Positions 8,609 through 17,026 of a DNA stretch of 64,000 bases are shown here, in pieces. This stretch comes from Solibacillus cecembensis. GTDB taxonomy: Bacteria > Bacillota > Bacilli > Bacillales_A > Planococcaceae. Each line of letters starts with the position of its first letter. Within the stretch, counting starts at the first letter, position 1. The notes beneath the pieces are model-generated. The model worked only from the letters and a program-made list of their open reading frames with translations. It was not told where the DNA came from and did not search any database. The position numbers were made by a program, and so were the translations under genes. Location of the stretch: NCBI RefSeq assembly GCF_001439635.1, contig NZ_LMBZ01000006.1, positions 81,456 to 145,455 of the forward strand, read 5' to 3'.

Positions 8609-9541
8609 ATGGTTACTGTTAATAAAAAGATGAATTTGAAGCAAATTTTAGTTGCATCTTTTAAAGGGATTTCACAAGTGCTTTTAATTGAAAATACGAT
8701 TACAGGCATTATATTTTTACTAGCAATTACGATTGCATCACCTCTAGTAGGTATCATTGCATGGTTATCTTCTTTAATTGCTGTACTGATTGGGATTGCT
8801 GGAAAAGCAGATGAAAAATTGATCCATCAAGGTTTACTAGGGTTTAGTCCCGTTTTAACTGGAATGGCACTGACGTTATTTTTAACAGGGCCGTACCACT
8901 GGGTGATTGCTCTTTTAGGAGCAGCTGTAACTACACTGTTTGCCGCTGCTATGATGCATTTCATGAGAAATACCGAAATACCTGTGCTAACCTTTCCATT
9001 TATTATCGTAAGTTGGGTTATATTATTGGCATCCTATCAATTAGACTTCATTCAATTATCAACAAATTTAGCTCCTCAAGATTTAACTCATTGGAGCTTA
9101 GAAGTTGAAGGTACAGTAAGTTGGTTACAAGCGACGTTGCATGGTTTAGGACAAGTTGTGTTCCTTCCAAACCATACTTCAGCTATTCTACTTTATATTG
9201 GATTATTCTTTGCAAGTTGGAAATTTGGCGTATTTGCGTTAATTGGAAATGCATTTGCCATTCTGACTGCTTTTACTCTAGGTGGCTCACATGAATTGAT
9301 CGATTCTGGACTATACGGATTTAATGCGATTTTAACAATTCTTGCTGTATCAGTTGTATTTAAAGAATCTACTAATCGTTTCCGCTATGTAACAGGAATT
9401 GTCGGAGCGTGTTTAAGTGTACCGCTTACTGCCACTGTCACAACATGGCTAATACCATATGGACTGCCAACCTTCACTATGCCATTTGTCCTTTGTACAT
9501 GGTTGCTATTAGGTGCTAGGAAAGTGTTTCCACGGTTTTAA
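8609..9541 (+). CDS. Urea transporter (UT family)
   Basis: A 310-aa polytopic membrane protein of the bacterial urea transporter family (related to Yut and eukaryotic UT-A/B). It has about 10 hydrophobic segments in two homologous halves. Family motifs include FKGISQVLLIENTITGI near the N-terminus and GLLGFSPVLTGMAL in the first half, echoed by SGLYGFNAILTILAV in the second half. These channels let urea cross the inner membrane passively. A complete urease and a nickel importer lie 18-28 kb away in the same window, so a supply role is likely. Good AAGGAAGGGG binding site. Confidence 0.92.
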   Translation: MVTVNKKMNLKQILVASFKGISQVLLIENTITGIIFLLAITIASPLVGIIAWLSSLIAVLIGIAGKADEKLIHQGLLGFSPVLTGMALTLFLTGPYHWVIALLGAAVTTLFAAAMMHFMRNTEIPVLTFPFIIVSWVILLASYQLDFIQLSTNLAPQDLTHWSLEVEGTVSWLQATLHGLGQVVFLPNHTSAILLYIGLFFASWKFGVFALIGNAFAILTAFTLGGSHELIDSGLYGFNAILTILAVSVVFKESTNRFRYVTGIVGACLSVPLTATVTTWLIPYGLPTFTMPFVLCTWLLLGARKVFPRF

Positions 9542-9632
9542 TGCTTTATAGTGGGATATAGAACTATTATGTACCATTTGATTATGGGTATACTATTATT
9601 CTACAAAAACCAAAATACGAGTTTATTATTTT

Positions 9633-9854
9633 TTAACACAATAAAAACTGTGGAAATCTCTCCACAGTTTTTATTGTGTTCGATATTCCAGCTAGCACTA
9701 ATGCTAATACCAAAAATGCAAACATGAAGCTTCCTAATAATACCTGAACCGTAGTCTCCTTTTCTCCGTCTTTAACATCGCGAAGAATCCCGATGAAGTT
9801 CAGAAAAAATATAAAAGCAACAACTGGTGTCACATAAATTAGAAATGCGTTCAT
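9633..9854 (-). CDS. Small two-helix membrane protein, unknown
   Basis: About 73 aa with two hydrophobic helices (FLIYVTPVVAFIFFLNFIGI and VLLGSFMFAFLVLALVLAGI) joined by a charged loop RDVKDGEKE. The frame is open to 9890, but ATG 9854 is preferred because an AGGGGG site precedes it. The last dozen codons and the stop overlap the strong hairpin at 9639-9681, so the terminator is embedded in coding sequence. No family recognised. Confidence 0.6.
   Translation of the reverse strand: MNAFLIYVTPVVAFIFFLNFIGILRDVKDGEKETTVQVLLGSFMFAFLVLALVLAGISNTIKTVERFPQFLLC
9639..9681 (-). terminator. Perfect 19-bp stem terminator inside a coding 3' end
   Basis: ACACAATAAAAACTGTGGA pairs perfectly with its complement around a 5-nt loop, with a T-rich 3' arm when read leftward. 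It overlaps the end of the small membrane protein gene and could also terminate the urea transporter transcript coming from the left. Confidence 0.75.
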
Positions 9855-10095
9855 TACTATCCCCCTGTCTAAAATAACGTTTATTGTCACAACTTAATTC
9901 TTTTTCCCTATCTTAATATGCATTATTTAAATTGTTTCTCTAGTTTTTCTGAGTAAATGGTAGTTTAAAGTTAACCTTCACAAGATAGATAAACCTCAAG
10001 GGGAATTTGATTTTCTGTACATTAATTTTTACTTTACATACATTTGAACATGCATTATCAATTGCCCCAATAATATGCCCTCATTGACTCACTTT

Positions 10096-10130
10096 AAACC
10101 TACTCATTTCTCAATTAAATGAGTAGGTTT
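10096..10130. terminator. Terminator after the ABC exporter operon
   Basis: A 14-bp perfect stem (AAACCTACTCATTT / AAATGAGTAGGTTT) with a 7-nt loop lies 60 bp beyond the permease stop at 10190. The 300 bp from 9890 to 10190 hold nothing else recognisable. Confidence 0.7.
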
Positions 10131-10189
10131 ATCTTCCTATATTGATTGTACATCAATATGCAAACTTACAAATAATTTAATCGATACCT

Positions 10190-10795
10190 TTAAAAAATCT
10201 TTTTACTATAAATGCGAATCGACAGCAACCATGAGCAAACGTAAAGAGCAGTAACAATAAATCCAACTAACAAGTATAATTGAGAACTTTGTAAAGCTAA
10301 TAGCATTCCCACAAATTCTCTAATTTTATCGTTTATATTTTGGAAGATAAAGTTTACAACTGTCAGATAAAGCACAAATAATACGAGCGTTCCGATCAGC
10401 AAATATTGACTTTTAAATTTATAAGAAAAAGGGAAAAATAATGAGATCGTTACCATAACTAGGCAAACAATAAATAGTATTTCTTTCCATATCGTTATTT
10501 CCTTATGAATAACTAAATTTCCAATGAAAATCGTAAAAACAACTAGAGAAAGAAAAATAAATGCGCCAATGTATTTTGAGCTGACAATTTCTTTGCGTGT
10601 ATATGGCAAAGAATTTAGTAGCGTATTAATTGAGGTTTTTTCATCACTTGCAAAAGCACTCATTATAATCGCAATACTAAATAAAAAACCTATATAGATT
10701 GAAGGCCCTTGAAATAAAGACAAAACTAAAATCGGCAACATAATCATTAACGTTGGTTTTACTAAAACGATATCTTTACGTATTAAATTAAACAT
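10190..10795 (-). CDS. ABC-2 type transporter permease
   Basis: A 201-aa membrane protein with about six hydrophobic segments, resembling the ABC-2 membrane proteins encoded next to YtrA-like regulators. The open frame extends to 10870 inside the ATPase gene, but ATG 10795 gives the conserved start MFNLIRKDI, has an AAAGGGG site, and overlaps the ATPase stop by 8 bp. It forms an exporter with the ATPase upstream. The substrate is unknown; such units often confer antimicrobial-peptide or cell-wall-stress resistance (family knowledge). Confidence 0.82.
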   Translation of the reverse strand: MFNLIRKDIVLVKPTLMIMLPILVLSLFQGPSIYIGFLFSIAIIMSAFASDEKTSINTLLNSLPYTRKEIVSSKYIGAFIFLSLVVFTIFIGNLVIHKEITIWKEILFIVCLVMVTISLFFPFSYKFKSQYLLIGTLVLFVLYLTVVNFIFQNINDKIREFVGMLLALQSSQLYLLVGFIVTALYVCSWLLSIRIYSKKIF

Positions 10796-11660
10796 ACTGC
10801 TCTGCCCCTTTCTTTGTATAGAACATGATATCTTCAAGTGTTGGCTTCTCAAGCATAACCATTTCTCCAAAAATATTTTCTATGCGCTTTTTATTAGCTG
10901 TTAATGCTTCAAATCCATGATTCGATTTGCGGATGGATACGAATTCTCGTTCCGTGTCGCGATCCAATAACTCATTTCCGCCTTTTACAATGGCATATTC
11001 TTCCTCAATTTTATAGAATTCCTTCGTAAACAGATGCTCTCCTTTATGAATAAACGTAATATAATCTGCAATACGATCTAAATCCGTCGTTATATGAGTA
11101 GAAAAGAAAATCGTTTTTTCCCCATCTTGCATTAAATCATGAAGTATATCTAACAGTTCCCGACGAAAAATGGGATCTAATCCTGACGTTGGTTCATCCA
11201 TAATAATTAATTCTGCATGATGCGATAAAGCCATTGTTAACGAAGCTTTCATCATCATCCCTTTCGAAAATGTCTTAATCTTTTTATTAAGAGGCAGTTC
11301 AAATGTTTTAACATATTGAGCGAATAAATTATCATCCCAATTTTTATAAGCTGGTTTTATAATCTTTTTCATTTCTGCCAATGTTAAATTTTCATAAAAG
11401 ATATTTTCATCGAATACAAAACCAATTCGCTGTTTGATTTCTTTTTCATGCTCTTTATAATTCAGGCCAAATATTGAAACCGTTCCATTATCAGGTTGTA
11501 ATAAATTCATAATAAGTTTAATCGTTGTTGACTTCCCTACCCCATTTCCACCGATAAACCCCGTTACAAACCCTTTTTTAACAGTCAATGAAAGGTCCTT
11601 TAGTTGAAATCCATCAAATGACTTTTGAATATGTTGTAATTCAATTACGTTTTCCATCAT
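10788..11660 (-). CDS. ABC transporter ATP-binding protein (YtrB-like)
   Basis: A 290-aa ABC ATPase. Walker A is GGNGVGKST (residues 37-45), the signature loop appears as FSKGMMMKAS, where G-M replaces the usual S-G-G-Q pattern as is common in the YtrB/EcsA-like group, and Walker B is LIIMDEPTSGLDP. It overlaps the GntR gene by 4 bp (ATGA) and the permease by 8 bp, so the three are one coupled operon. Confidence 0.88.
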   Translation of the reverse strand: MMENVIELQHIQKSFDGFQLKDLSLTVKKGFVTGFIGGNGVGKSTTIKLIMNLLQPDNGTVSIFGLNYKEHEKEIKQRIGFVFDENIFYENLTLAEMKKIIKPAYKNWDDNLFAQYVKTFELPLNKKIKTFSKGMMMKASLTMALSHHAELIIMDEPTSGLDPIFRRELLDILHDLMQDGEKTIFFSTHITTDLDRIADYITFIHKGEHLFTKEFYKIEEEYAIVKGGNELLDRDTEREFVSIRKSNHGFEALTANKKRIENIFGEMVMLEKPTLEDIMFYTKKGAEQYV

Positions 11661-12034
11661 GCTTCCTCCCTATATAACAATGTCAGCAATTCCTTTAATT
11701 CTGTAAGACTGATGCCAATTTCTTTACTATTTTGAATGGCTGTAAACAATTGTTCTTCAATTACTTTCATTTTTCTTTCTTTAATCATTTCATTATTTTG
11801 TTCAGATACAAAAGAGCCTTTCCCAACTACAGAATAAATGAATCCATTTTTCTCTAGTTCTTCATAGGCACGCTTGGTCGTAATCACACTTACGTCTAAA
11901 TCCTTCGCTAACTGACGCATTGAAGGCAAAGAATGTCCCGCTTGAATTTCATTCGTCAAAATATGTTTCTTAATTTGGGCATAGATTTGCTCATAAATCG
12001 GCTCCTTTGAATTATTTGAAATTAAAATTTGCAT
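11657..12034 (-). CDS. GntR family regulator, YtrA subfamily
   Basis: A 125-aa protein with the N-terminal GntR winged helix (EPIYEQIYAQIKKHILTNEI, SMRQLAKDLDVSVITTKRAYEEL) and the short helical C-terminal tail typical of the YtrA subfamily. First gene of an operon with an ABC ATPase and permease, the standard arrangement for this subfamily. The 9-bp-arm dyad 24 bp upstream is its likely autoregulatory operator. Confidence 0.88.
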   Translation of the reverse strand: MQILISNNSKEPIYEQIYAQIKKHILTNEIQAGHSLPSMRQLAKDLDVSVITTKRAYEELEKNGFIYSVVGKGSFVSEQNNEMIKERKMKVIEEQLFTAIQNSKEIGISLTELKELLTLLYREEA

Positions 12035-12057
12035 GCAAAAACCTCTCTCGTGAAATA

Positions 12058-12080
12058 TTGTATATATACTTTATATACAA
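12058..12080. promoter_or_regulatory. Probable YtrA-type operator
   Basis: TTGTATATA and TATATACAA are perfect 9-bp inverted arms around 5 bp. It lies directly upstream of the GntR gene and overlaps its likely -10 region. Confidence 0.65.
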
Positions 12081-12125
12081 TATACACAAAGGGGAATAAC
12101 TTTGCAACATTTTTCCATAAAAATT

Positions 12126-12160
12126 CGCTACTTGCCTTCCTTCAATAGAAGCGAGTAGCG
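12126..12160. repeat. Hairpin between divergent operons
   Basis: CGCTACT pairs with AGTAGCG, with an inner CTTC/GAAG extension. No T-run follows. It sits between two divergent transcription units, where a terminator would not be needed. Confidence 0.4.
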
Positions 12161-12254
12161 ATATAAGTTACACGATTAACTACAATTCAGCACAGTTTTT
12201 CCATTAACCCCCTTCCTACCGCAGGAGCTATATTAGCCTTTTTCAAAACAAAAG

Positions 12255-12292
12255 TGTAACATATATATGACAAAGTTAATTTATATGTTACA
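12255..12292. promoter_or_regulatory. Dyad upstream of the XRE operon
   Basis: TGTAACATATA and TATATGTTACA are perfect 11-bp inverted arms separated by 16 bp. The dyad ends 39 bp before the XRE regulator start and is a candidate autoregulatory operator. Confidence 0.5.
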
Positions 12293-12330
12293 ATTCATTT
12301 GTAATTTGATTTTAGGAAAGGAGTCTTTCA

Positions 12331-12549
12331 TTGAAAAATATCCAGGTAATAAACAGTGTCAAAGTCCGAAGAATTGAAATGGGGCACTTAACGCAAGGTG
12401 ATTTAGCAAAAGTTGTTGGGGTTACAAGACAAACAATGAATTTAATTGAAGCCCAAAAATATAACCCAACAATTAAAGTTTGTTTATTAATTGCTGCAGC
12501 ATTAGAAACATCAATTGATCAATTATTTTGGATGGAGGATGAGGAATGA
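12331..12549 (+). CDS. XRE-family HTH regulator (YozG-like)
   Basis: A 72-aa single-domain HTH protein (LTQGDLAKVVGVTRQTMNLIEAQKYNP is the helix-turn-helix core; IDQLFWMEDEE the typical tail). The start codon is TTG with a strong AGGAAAGGAG site. It overlaps the next gene by 4 bp. Small XRE proteins of this type commonly control a following membrane protein gene. Confidence 0.85.
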   Translation: MKNIQVINSVKVRRIEMGHLTQGDLAKVVGVTRQTMNLIEAQKYNPTIKVCLLIAAALETSIDQLFWMEDEE

Positions 12550-12908
12550 GCAAATTATTTACTTATGTACCACTTGTCTGTCTTATAATCGTACTTTTCG
12601 TAATAGATAGCACCATGTTAAAGGGAATCTTACTCGGCATTATCGTTCCCTTATTGGTTTTAGCTAAATACAAGCGCATACAAATGCAAAAAGAAGAAAT
12701 TGAATTTGATGATCGCGTAAATGCAAATATTTCAAAGTGGTCACTTAGAATCTTATTTGGTTTGAATGCTGCTATGTTGTTGCTCTTAGCTACTAGTCAA
12801 CAAGGATTATTCGATTTCAAATTAAATCAGGAAATGTTATTGCTCTATTTAGCGCTAACATTATTTATTCCGTTTTATGTAGTACCAGCGATTGTAAAAC
12901 AATATTAA
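12546..12908 (+). CDS. Membrane protein of the XRE-linked operon
   Basis: A 120-aa protein with four hydrophobic stretches in two pairs (residues about 5-21, 23-38, 60-77 and 92-115), separated by a charged loop. It is translationally coupled to the XRE regulator through an ATGA overlap and followed 13 bp later by the DUF3784 gene. No function is known. Such XRE plus membrane-protein pairs are widespread in Bacillales. Confidence 0.7.
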   Translation: MSKLFTYVPLVCLIIVLFVIDSTMLKGILLGIIVPLLVLAKYKRIQMQKEEIEFDDRVNANISKWSLRILFGLNAAMLLLLATSQQGLFDFKLNQEMLLLYLALTLFIPFYVVPAIVKQY

Positions 12909-12921
12909 GGGGGATGGTTAT

Positions 12922-13200
12922 ATGGATACGAATTTACTAATTATTGGTGGTATTTTTTTAGCTTTTGGTTATTTAGTTGGAGTAAAAAAGATGACTTGGT
13001 TATTAGCAGGTTTCAATGAAAAAAGAGTCACAGACAAAACGAAATTATCCCATTTAACAGGAAGTACTATGGCGATTTTAGGAGTCATTTTACTTAGTTG
13101 TGGATTTATTGGTATGCCCAATCCGGAGTATATCGTTATGGCTGTAACTGGTATTTTATTATTGGAAATCGTCTATGTGAATATGAAATTAGTCGAATAA
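12922..13200 (+). CDS. DUF3784 domain membrane protein
   Basis: A 92-aa protein with three hydrophobic segments and the DUF3784 pattern (an N-terminal helix ending YLVGVKK, then LLAGFNEKRVTDKTK). It follows a good GGGGGATGG ribosome binding site and belongs to the XRE-membrane-hydrolase operon. Function unknown. Confidence 0.75.
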   Translation: MDTNLLIIGGIFLAFGYLVGVKKMTWLLAGFNEKRVTDKTKLSHLTGSTMAILGVILLSCGFIGMPNPEYIVMAVTGILLLEIVYVNMKLVE

Positions 13201-13227
13201 ATTTGGATAAACAAAGGGGTTTGTGAG

Positions 13228-14514
13228 ATGAAACGATTGATTTGTATAAGTATCTTTGCGTTAAGTTTAGTAGCTTGCAATAATGAAGAATCAAAACAAC
13301 CTTTAGATTTAGAGAATGAGATCATTAGTAGTGAAACAGCTGTGGATCCAACCTTATTTGGTGAGTGGAAAGGGAATATTGAAATTCCAAATAGTCCACT
13401 TGAAATTATTGTTTCATTAAATGAAAAAACAGGAGCATTATCAGTACCTATACAAAGTATTTCAGATTTACAAGCAGAGAGTCTTCAATTTAACGGGAAT
13501 AAATTTGAGATGACCATTATGTTTAAAAATCAGAAAATCGAAATAGATGGAACCGTACAAAAAGGGCAGATAGAAGGAACATTCACACAAAATGGCAGTA
13601 CATTTCCTATCTCTTTATCACATGTTGAACAAGAACTAGTTGCTAAAGAAACATACGAAATGGTTGATGTAGCAGTAGAAGGTGGCAAATTGAAAGCAGC
13701 TTTGCAATTGCCTACTGATACGCCAAAAGCCCTTGCCATTATTGTCGCGGGATCAGGTCCTACAAATAAAGATGGCAACGCAATGGGTATGACAACGAAT
13801 AGCTATAAAATGTTAGCAGAAGGGCTGGCTGAAAAAGGTATAGCGTCCCTTCGATATGACAAACGAGGAATAGGTGATAATACTTCGTTAATGAATGATC
13901 CAACTGCTCTTACTATCGATGACTTTGCCAATGATGTTGCGAGTATTGTCCAGTATGCGCAAAATGACCTTCGCTTTTCAGAGGTACATATTATTGGTCA
14001 TAGTGAAGGCGCATTATTAGCTTCGATTGCCGCTCAGCAACAGCCGGTCGAATCCATAATATTACTAGCAGGTGCTGGGCGTACAATTGATGAGGTCATA
14101 CTTGAACAGCTAAGTGCTCAACTCCCCCCCTCTTTGTTAGAAGAAAGTCAGTCAATCTTTTCAACATTAAAATTAGGGCAAACTGTAGATTCGTTTAATG
14201 ATGAATTACAGTCCCTATTTGCGAAAACAGCACAACCCTATTTAATTTCATGGTTAAAATATAATCCCGTAACTGAATTAGAAAATGCCAATACGAAAAA
14301 ATATGTGTTACAAGGAACAACTGATTTGCAAGTATCTATCGGGGATGCAGAGAAGTTAGGAAACGTAGCTGATGAGGTCATAATAATCGAGGAAATGAAT
14401 CATTTGTTGAAAAAGGCGCCATTAAATAGAGTAGAAAATTTGGCTACATACACCAATGCAGAGCTTCCTCTCCATCCAGATGTTTTGCCAATCATCGTGG
14501 GTTTAATTGAATAA
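13228..14514 (+). CDS. Lipoprotein alpha/beta hydrolase
   Basis: A 428-aa exported hydrolase. The signal peptide ends in a lipobox (LSLVAC, Cys17), so it should be anchored outside the membrane. Residues about 40-140 form an N-terminal beta-rich domain seen in related secreted hydrolases, and residues about 145-425 are an alpha/beta hydrolase: nucleophile GHSEG (Ser259), then Asp366 in GTTDLQ and His392 in EMNHLL. It is the last gene of the XRE operon. It may act on peptides or esters at the cell surface. The natural substrate is unknown. Confidence 0.83.
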   Translation: MKRLICISIFALSLVACNNEESKQPLDLENEIISSETAVDPTLFGEWKGNIEIPNSPLEIIVSLNEKTGALSVPIQSISDLQAESLQFNGNKFEMTIMFKNQKIEIDGTVQKGQIEGTFTQNGSTFPISLSHVEQELVAKETYEMVDVAVEGGKLKAALQLPTDTPKALAIIVAGSGPTNKDGNAMGMTTNSYKMLAEGLAEKGIASLRYDKRGIGDNTSLMNDPTALTIDDFANDVASIVQYAQNDLRFSEVHIIGHSEGALLASIAAQQQPVESIILLAGAGRTIDEVILEQLSAQLPPSLLEESQSIFSTLKLGQTVDSFNDELQSLFAKTAQPYLISWLKYNPVTELENANTKKYVLQGTTDLQVSIGDAEKLGNVADEVIIIEEMNHLLKKAPLNRVENLATYTNAELPLHPDVLPIIVGLIE

Positions 14515-14559
14515 TTATTGAACGGCATTCTACAAACAAGCTGTACTGGGTGCAAAACA

Positions 14560-14596
14560 AAAAGAACGAATTCCCCCAATGGAAATTCGTTCTTTT
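14560..14596. terminator. Bidirectional terminator, dispersed family A copy 1
   Basis: AAAAGAACGAATT...AAATTCGTTCTTTT stem between convergent genes. Related hairpins occur at 38530, 39581 and 50350. Confidence 0.8.
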
Positions 14597-14610
14597 CATA
14601 TTTTAATTCC

Positions 14611-15597
14611 TCACAAATTATCGTTATCTTCTTCGATATGATTCGCTTCAAAAGCATCCAGTAATGCTCGTACTTCATCCGTCGTTTTTGTGTTCATCAA
14701 TTGATTTCTTAATTCCCCTGCCCCGCGGAAACCTTTAACATAGATTTTGAAGAAGCGATGAAGCCCTGTAACTGAACGTGGCAATTCTTCTGCATATTGA
14801 TCTTGGAGATCCAGCTGCAATCTTAGGAGATCAAGATATTCCTCACTACTATGCTCTTTCGGTTCTTTTTCAAAAGCAAACGGATTTTTAAAAATACCGC
14901 GCCCAATCATCACGCCATCAATACCGTATTTCTCTGCAAGCTCTAGACCCGTTTGACGATCAGGAATATCACCATTGATTGTTAGTAATGTATTTGGTGC
15001 GATGCGATCACGTAATTCTTTAATTTCCGGAATTAGCTCCCAATGTGCATCCACTTGGCTCATTTCTTTTCTTGTACGCAAATGAATAGAAAGATTCGCA
15101 ATATCTTGTTTCAAAATATGCGTTAACCATTCTTCCATCTCATCTAAATCCGAGTAACCAAGTCTTGTTTTTACACTGACAGGCAGTCCTCCCGCTTTTG
15201 CTGCTTGGATAATTTCTGCAGCAACGTCTGGACGTAAAATAAGACCGCTCCCTTTTCCTCTCGTAGCGACATTTGGTACAGGGCATCCCATATTAATATC
15301 TACACCTTTAAATCCAAGCTCTGCCATACCAATACTCATTTGGCGGAAGTTTTCGGGTTTATCTCCCCATATATGCGCAACAATTGGCTGTTCATCTTTT
15401 GTAAAAATTAATCGTCCGCGTACACTTTTCATGCCCTCTGGATGACAATAACTTTCCGTGTTTGTAAACTCTGTAAAAAATACATCTGGGCTCCCTGCTT
15501 TACTTACGACATGACGAAAAACAACATCCGTCACATCTTCCATTGGAGCAAGTACAAAGAACGGTTTCGGTAAATCGTTCCAAAAGTTTTCTTTCAT
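14611..15597 (-). CDS. tRNA-dihydrouridine synthase
   Basis: A 328-aa FMN-dependent Dus enzyme that reduces uridine to dihydrouridine in the tRNA D-loop. The TIM barrel starts with [12 protein letters not shown] (FMN-binding strand 1). The catalytic cysteine is Cys105 in NMGCPVPNV, followed by the KGSG loop and [12 protein letters not shown] phosphate binding is by INGDIPD and GVMIGRG. This subgroup is closer to DusC-like proteins than to B. subtilis DusB in its N-terminal sequence (impression only). Monocistronic, bounded by terminators. Confidence 0.88.
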   Translation of the reverse strand: MKENFWNDLPKPFFVLAPMEDVTDVVFRHVVSKAGSPDVFFTEFTNTESYCHPEGMKSVRGRLIFTKDEQPIVAHIWGDKPENFRQMSIGMAELGFKGVDINMGCPVPNVATRGKGSGLILRPDVAAEIIQAAKAGGLPVSVKTRLGYSDLDEMEEWLTHILKQDIANLSIHLRTRKEMSQVDAHWELIPEIKELRDRIAPNTLLTINGDIPDRQTGLELAEKYGIDGVMIGRGIFKNPFAFEKEPKEHSSEEYLDLLRLQLDLQDQYAEELPRSVTGLHRFFKIYVKGFRGAGELRNQLMNTKTTDEVRALLDAFEANHIEEDNDNL

Positions 15598-15823
15598 CTA
15601 TATTCAAATCCTCTCATTATTGGTTCATAGTCAAACGCTCGTCCTATAATTGATAAATGAAGGCTGCGAGCTTAGGTTTTCAAATCATTTATAAATTATA
15701 ACCTAGCTTTATTCATTTATGTTCACCAATGTCCTCGAAGGCGATATTTTTTGCTAAGGAATTGTAGAAAAATTACGTTTTCATTTTACACTCCCGATTA
15801 ATTTATATGGAAATGAAATGCGA

Positions 15824-15857
15824 AAACAGCAGAATCATATAAGATTCTGCTGCTTTT
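15824..15857 (-). terminator. Terminator after the nitroreductase gene
   Basis: AGCAGAATC / GATTCTGCT stem with a 6-nt loop and A/T tracts on either side, 15 bp beyond the nitroreductase stop. Confidence 0.75.
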
Positions 15858-15871
15858 TAGTGACCACTTAT

Positions 15872-16498
15872 TTAGATAAAACGAGCAATATCTTCTAACG
15901 GTAAACGTGATGAACCGTATGCTGGAGCCGCTGCTTTACCAATAGCAATTAGTACGATAGGGAATTGATTTTCGGGTAATTCAAATCGCTCCGCAAATTT
16001 CGCTTTATCAAAGCCACCCATTGTTACTGTATCAAAACCTTTTTCTTTCGCAATCAGCATAAGCTGCATTGATATTAGACCAGCATCAAATGAAGCGATG
16101 TTTTGTCTTACTGCTAAAGGTAATGATGGGTATAACCGATGCGTATTGCTAATCGTTAAATCTTTTAGCGTATCATCCATATGACCTTCAGTTACGTTTT
16201 GCGTGTAGATTTTTTCTACGTTTTTGTACATTTCAGCATCACCTAAAACGGCAATAACTGCTGAAGATGTTTCAATTTGTTCTTGATTGTTAGCAATTGC
16301 ACGAAGTTCCTTTTTCGTTTCTTCATCTTGAATGACAAGGAATCTCCATGGTTGTAAGTTACTTGAAGATGGTGAAGTAGTAGCTTCTGTAATAATTTCT
16401 TCAAGTTGTGCTTGCGTCATTTTAAAAGTAGGTTCGTATCTACGCACAGATTTTCTTTCCTGCATAATTGTATATAAATCTTTAGTTGTTGTTGTCAT
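15872..16498 (-). CDS. Nitroreductase family protein
   Basis: A 208-aa FMN-dependent oxidoreductase of the nitroreductase superfamily (YodC/YdgI/MhqN-like). The N-terminal ERKSVRRYEP and the SSSNLQPWRFLVI stretch bind FMN; the GLISMQLMLIAKEKGFDTVTMGGFD helix is typical. These enzymes reduce quinones and nitro compounds. It is divergent from an HxlR regulator with two dyads in between, the same design as B. subtilis yodB-yodC, suggesting control by quinone or electrophile stress. Confidence 0.88.
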   Translation of the reverse strand: MTTTTKDLYTIMQERKSVRRYEPTFKMTQAQLEEIITEATTSPSSSNLQPWRFLVIQDEETKKELRAIANNQEQIETSSAVIAVLGDAEMYKNVEKIYTQNVTEGHMDDTLKDLTISNTHRLYPSLPLAVRQNIASFDAGLISMQLMLIAKEKGFDTVTMGGFDKAKFAERFELPENQFPIVLIAIGKAAAPAYGSSRLPLEDIARFI

Positions 16499-16514
16499 TG
16501 TATTTCCTCCTAAA

Positions 16515-16531
16515 ACTTACTTAAGGTAAGT
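16515..16531. promoter_or_regulatory. HxlR operator 1
   Basis: ACTTAC-N5-GTAAGT, a perfect 6-bp-arm dyad, directly upstream of the nitroreductase ribosome binding site. Confidence 0.65.
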
Positions 16532-16543
16532 TGATAAATAGAA

Positions 16544-16560
16544 TCTTACCATTAGTAAGT
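16544..16560. promoter_or_regulatory. HxlR operator 2
   Basis: TCTTAC-N5-GTAAGT, the same half-sites and spacing as the dyad at 16515, 29 bp away, in the divergent promoter. Spacing and half-sites resemble known YodB-type sites. Confidence 0.65.
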
Positions 16561-16631
16561 TTAAGCGTCAAATAAAAAATATTCTATGTTACAATGTAAG
16601 AAAATGAATTCACAGGCGGGAGGTTATTAGT

Positions 16632-16964
16632 ATGACTCAACCGAATTGTACACATACATGCAGTAGCTATCATCGAGCGATTGAATTTATAGGGAAACGA
16701 TGGATGGGTATGATTATTTATACCTTATTGCCAGGACCAAAAAGGTATCACGAAATTCACACGTCTATCCCAGGCATTTCTGATCGTTTATTAACAGAAC
16801 GTTTAAATGAACTTGTCAACGCAGGTTTTATCAAGAAGAAATTCATTGATTCTTCTATAAAAAAAGTGGAATATGAATTAACACCAAATGGCATAGCATT
16901 TCAAGAAGTCATTAAGTCAATTCAAAAATGGATTGATTTATGTGATTTTGAAAAGACAACATAA
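16632..16964 (+). CDS. HxlR family regulator (YodB-like)
   Basis: A 110-aa winged-helix protein with Cys6 and Cys10 at the N-terminus; Cys6 is the redox-sensing position in B. subtilis YodB. The core AIEFIGKRWMGMIIYTLLPG and SDRLLTERLNELVNAGF are HxlR hallmarks. It is divergent from the nitroreductase and separated from it by two matching dyads, so thiol-based sensing of quinones is a strong inference. Confidence 0.88.
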   Translation: MTQPNCTHTCSSYHRAIEFIGKRWMGMIIYTLLPGPKRYHEIHTSIPGISDRLLTERLNELVNAGFIKKKFIDSSIKKVEYELTPNGIAFQEVIKSIQKWIDLCDFEKTT

Positions 16965-16975
16965 GAATAACAACG

Positions 16976-17013
16976 AAAAAACTAGCTAGAATATTATTCC
17001 TAACTAGTTTTTT
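16976..17013. terminator. Bidirectional terminator
   Basis: AAAAAACTAG / CTAGTTTTTT arms between the convergent hxlR and permease genes. Confidence 0.75.
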
Positions 17014-17026
17014 CACTAAATTTCTA

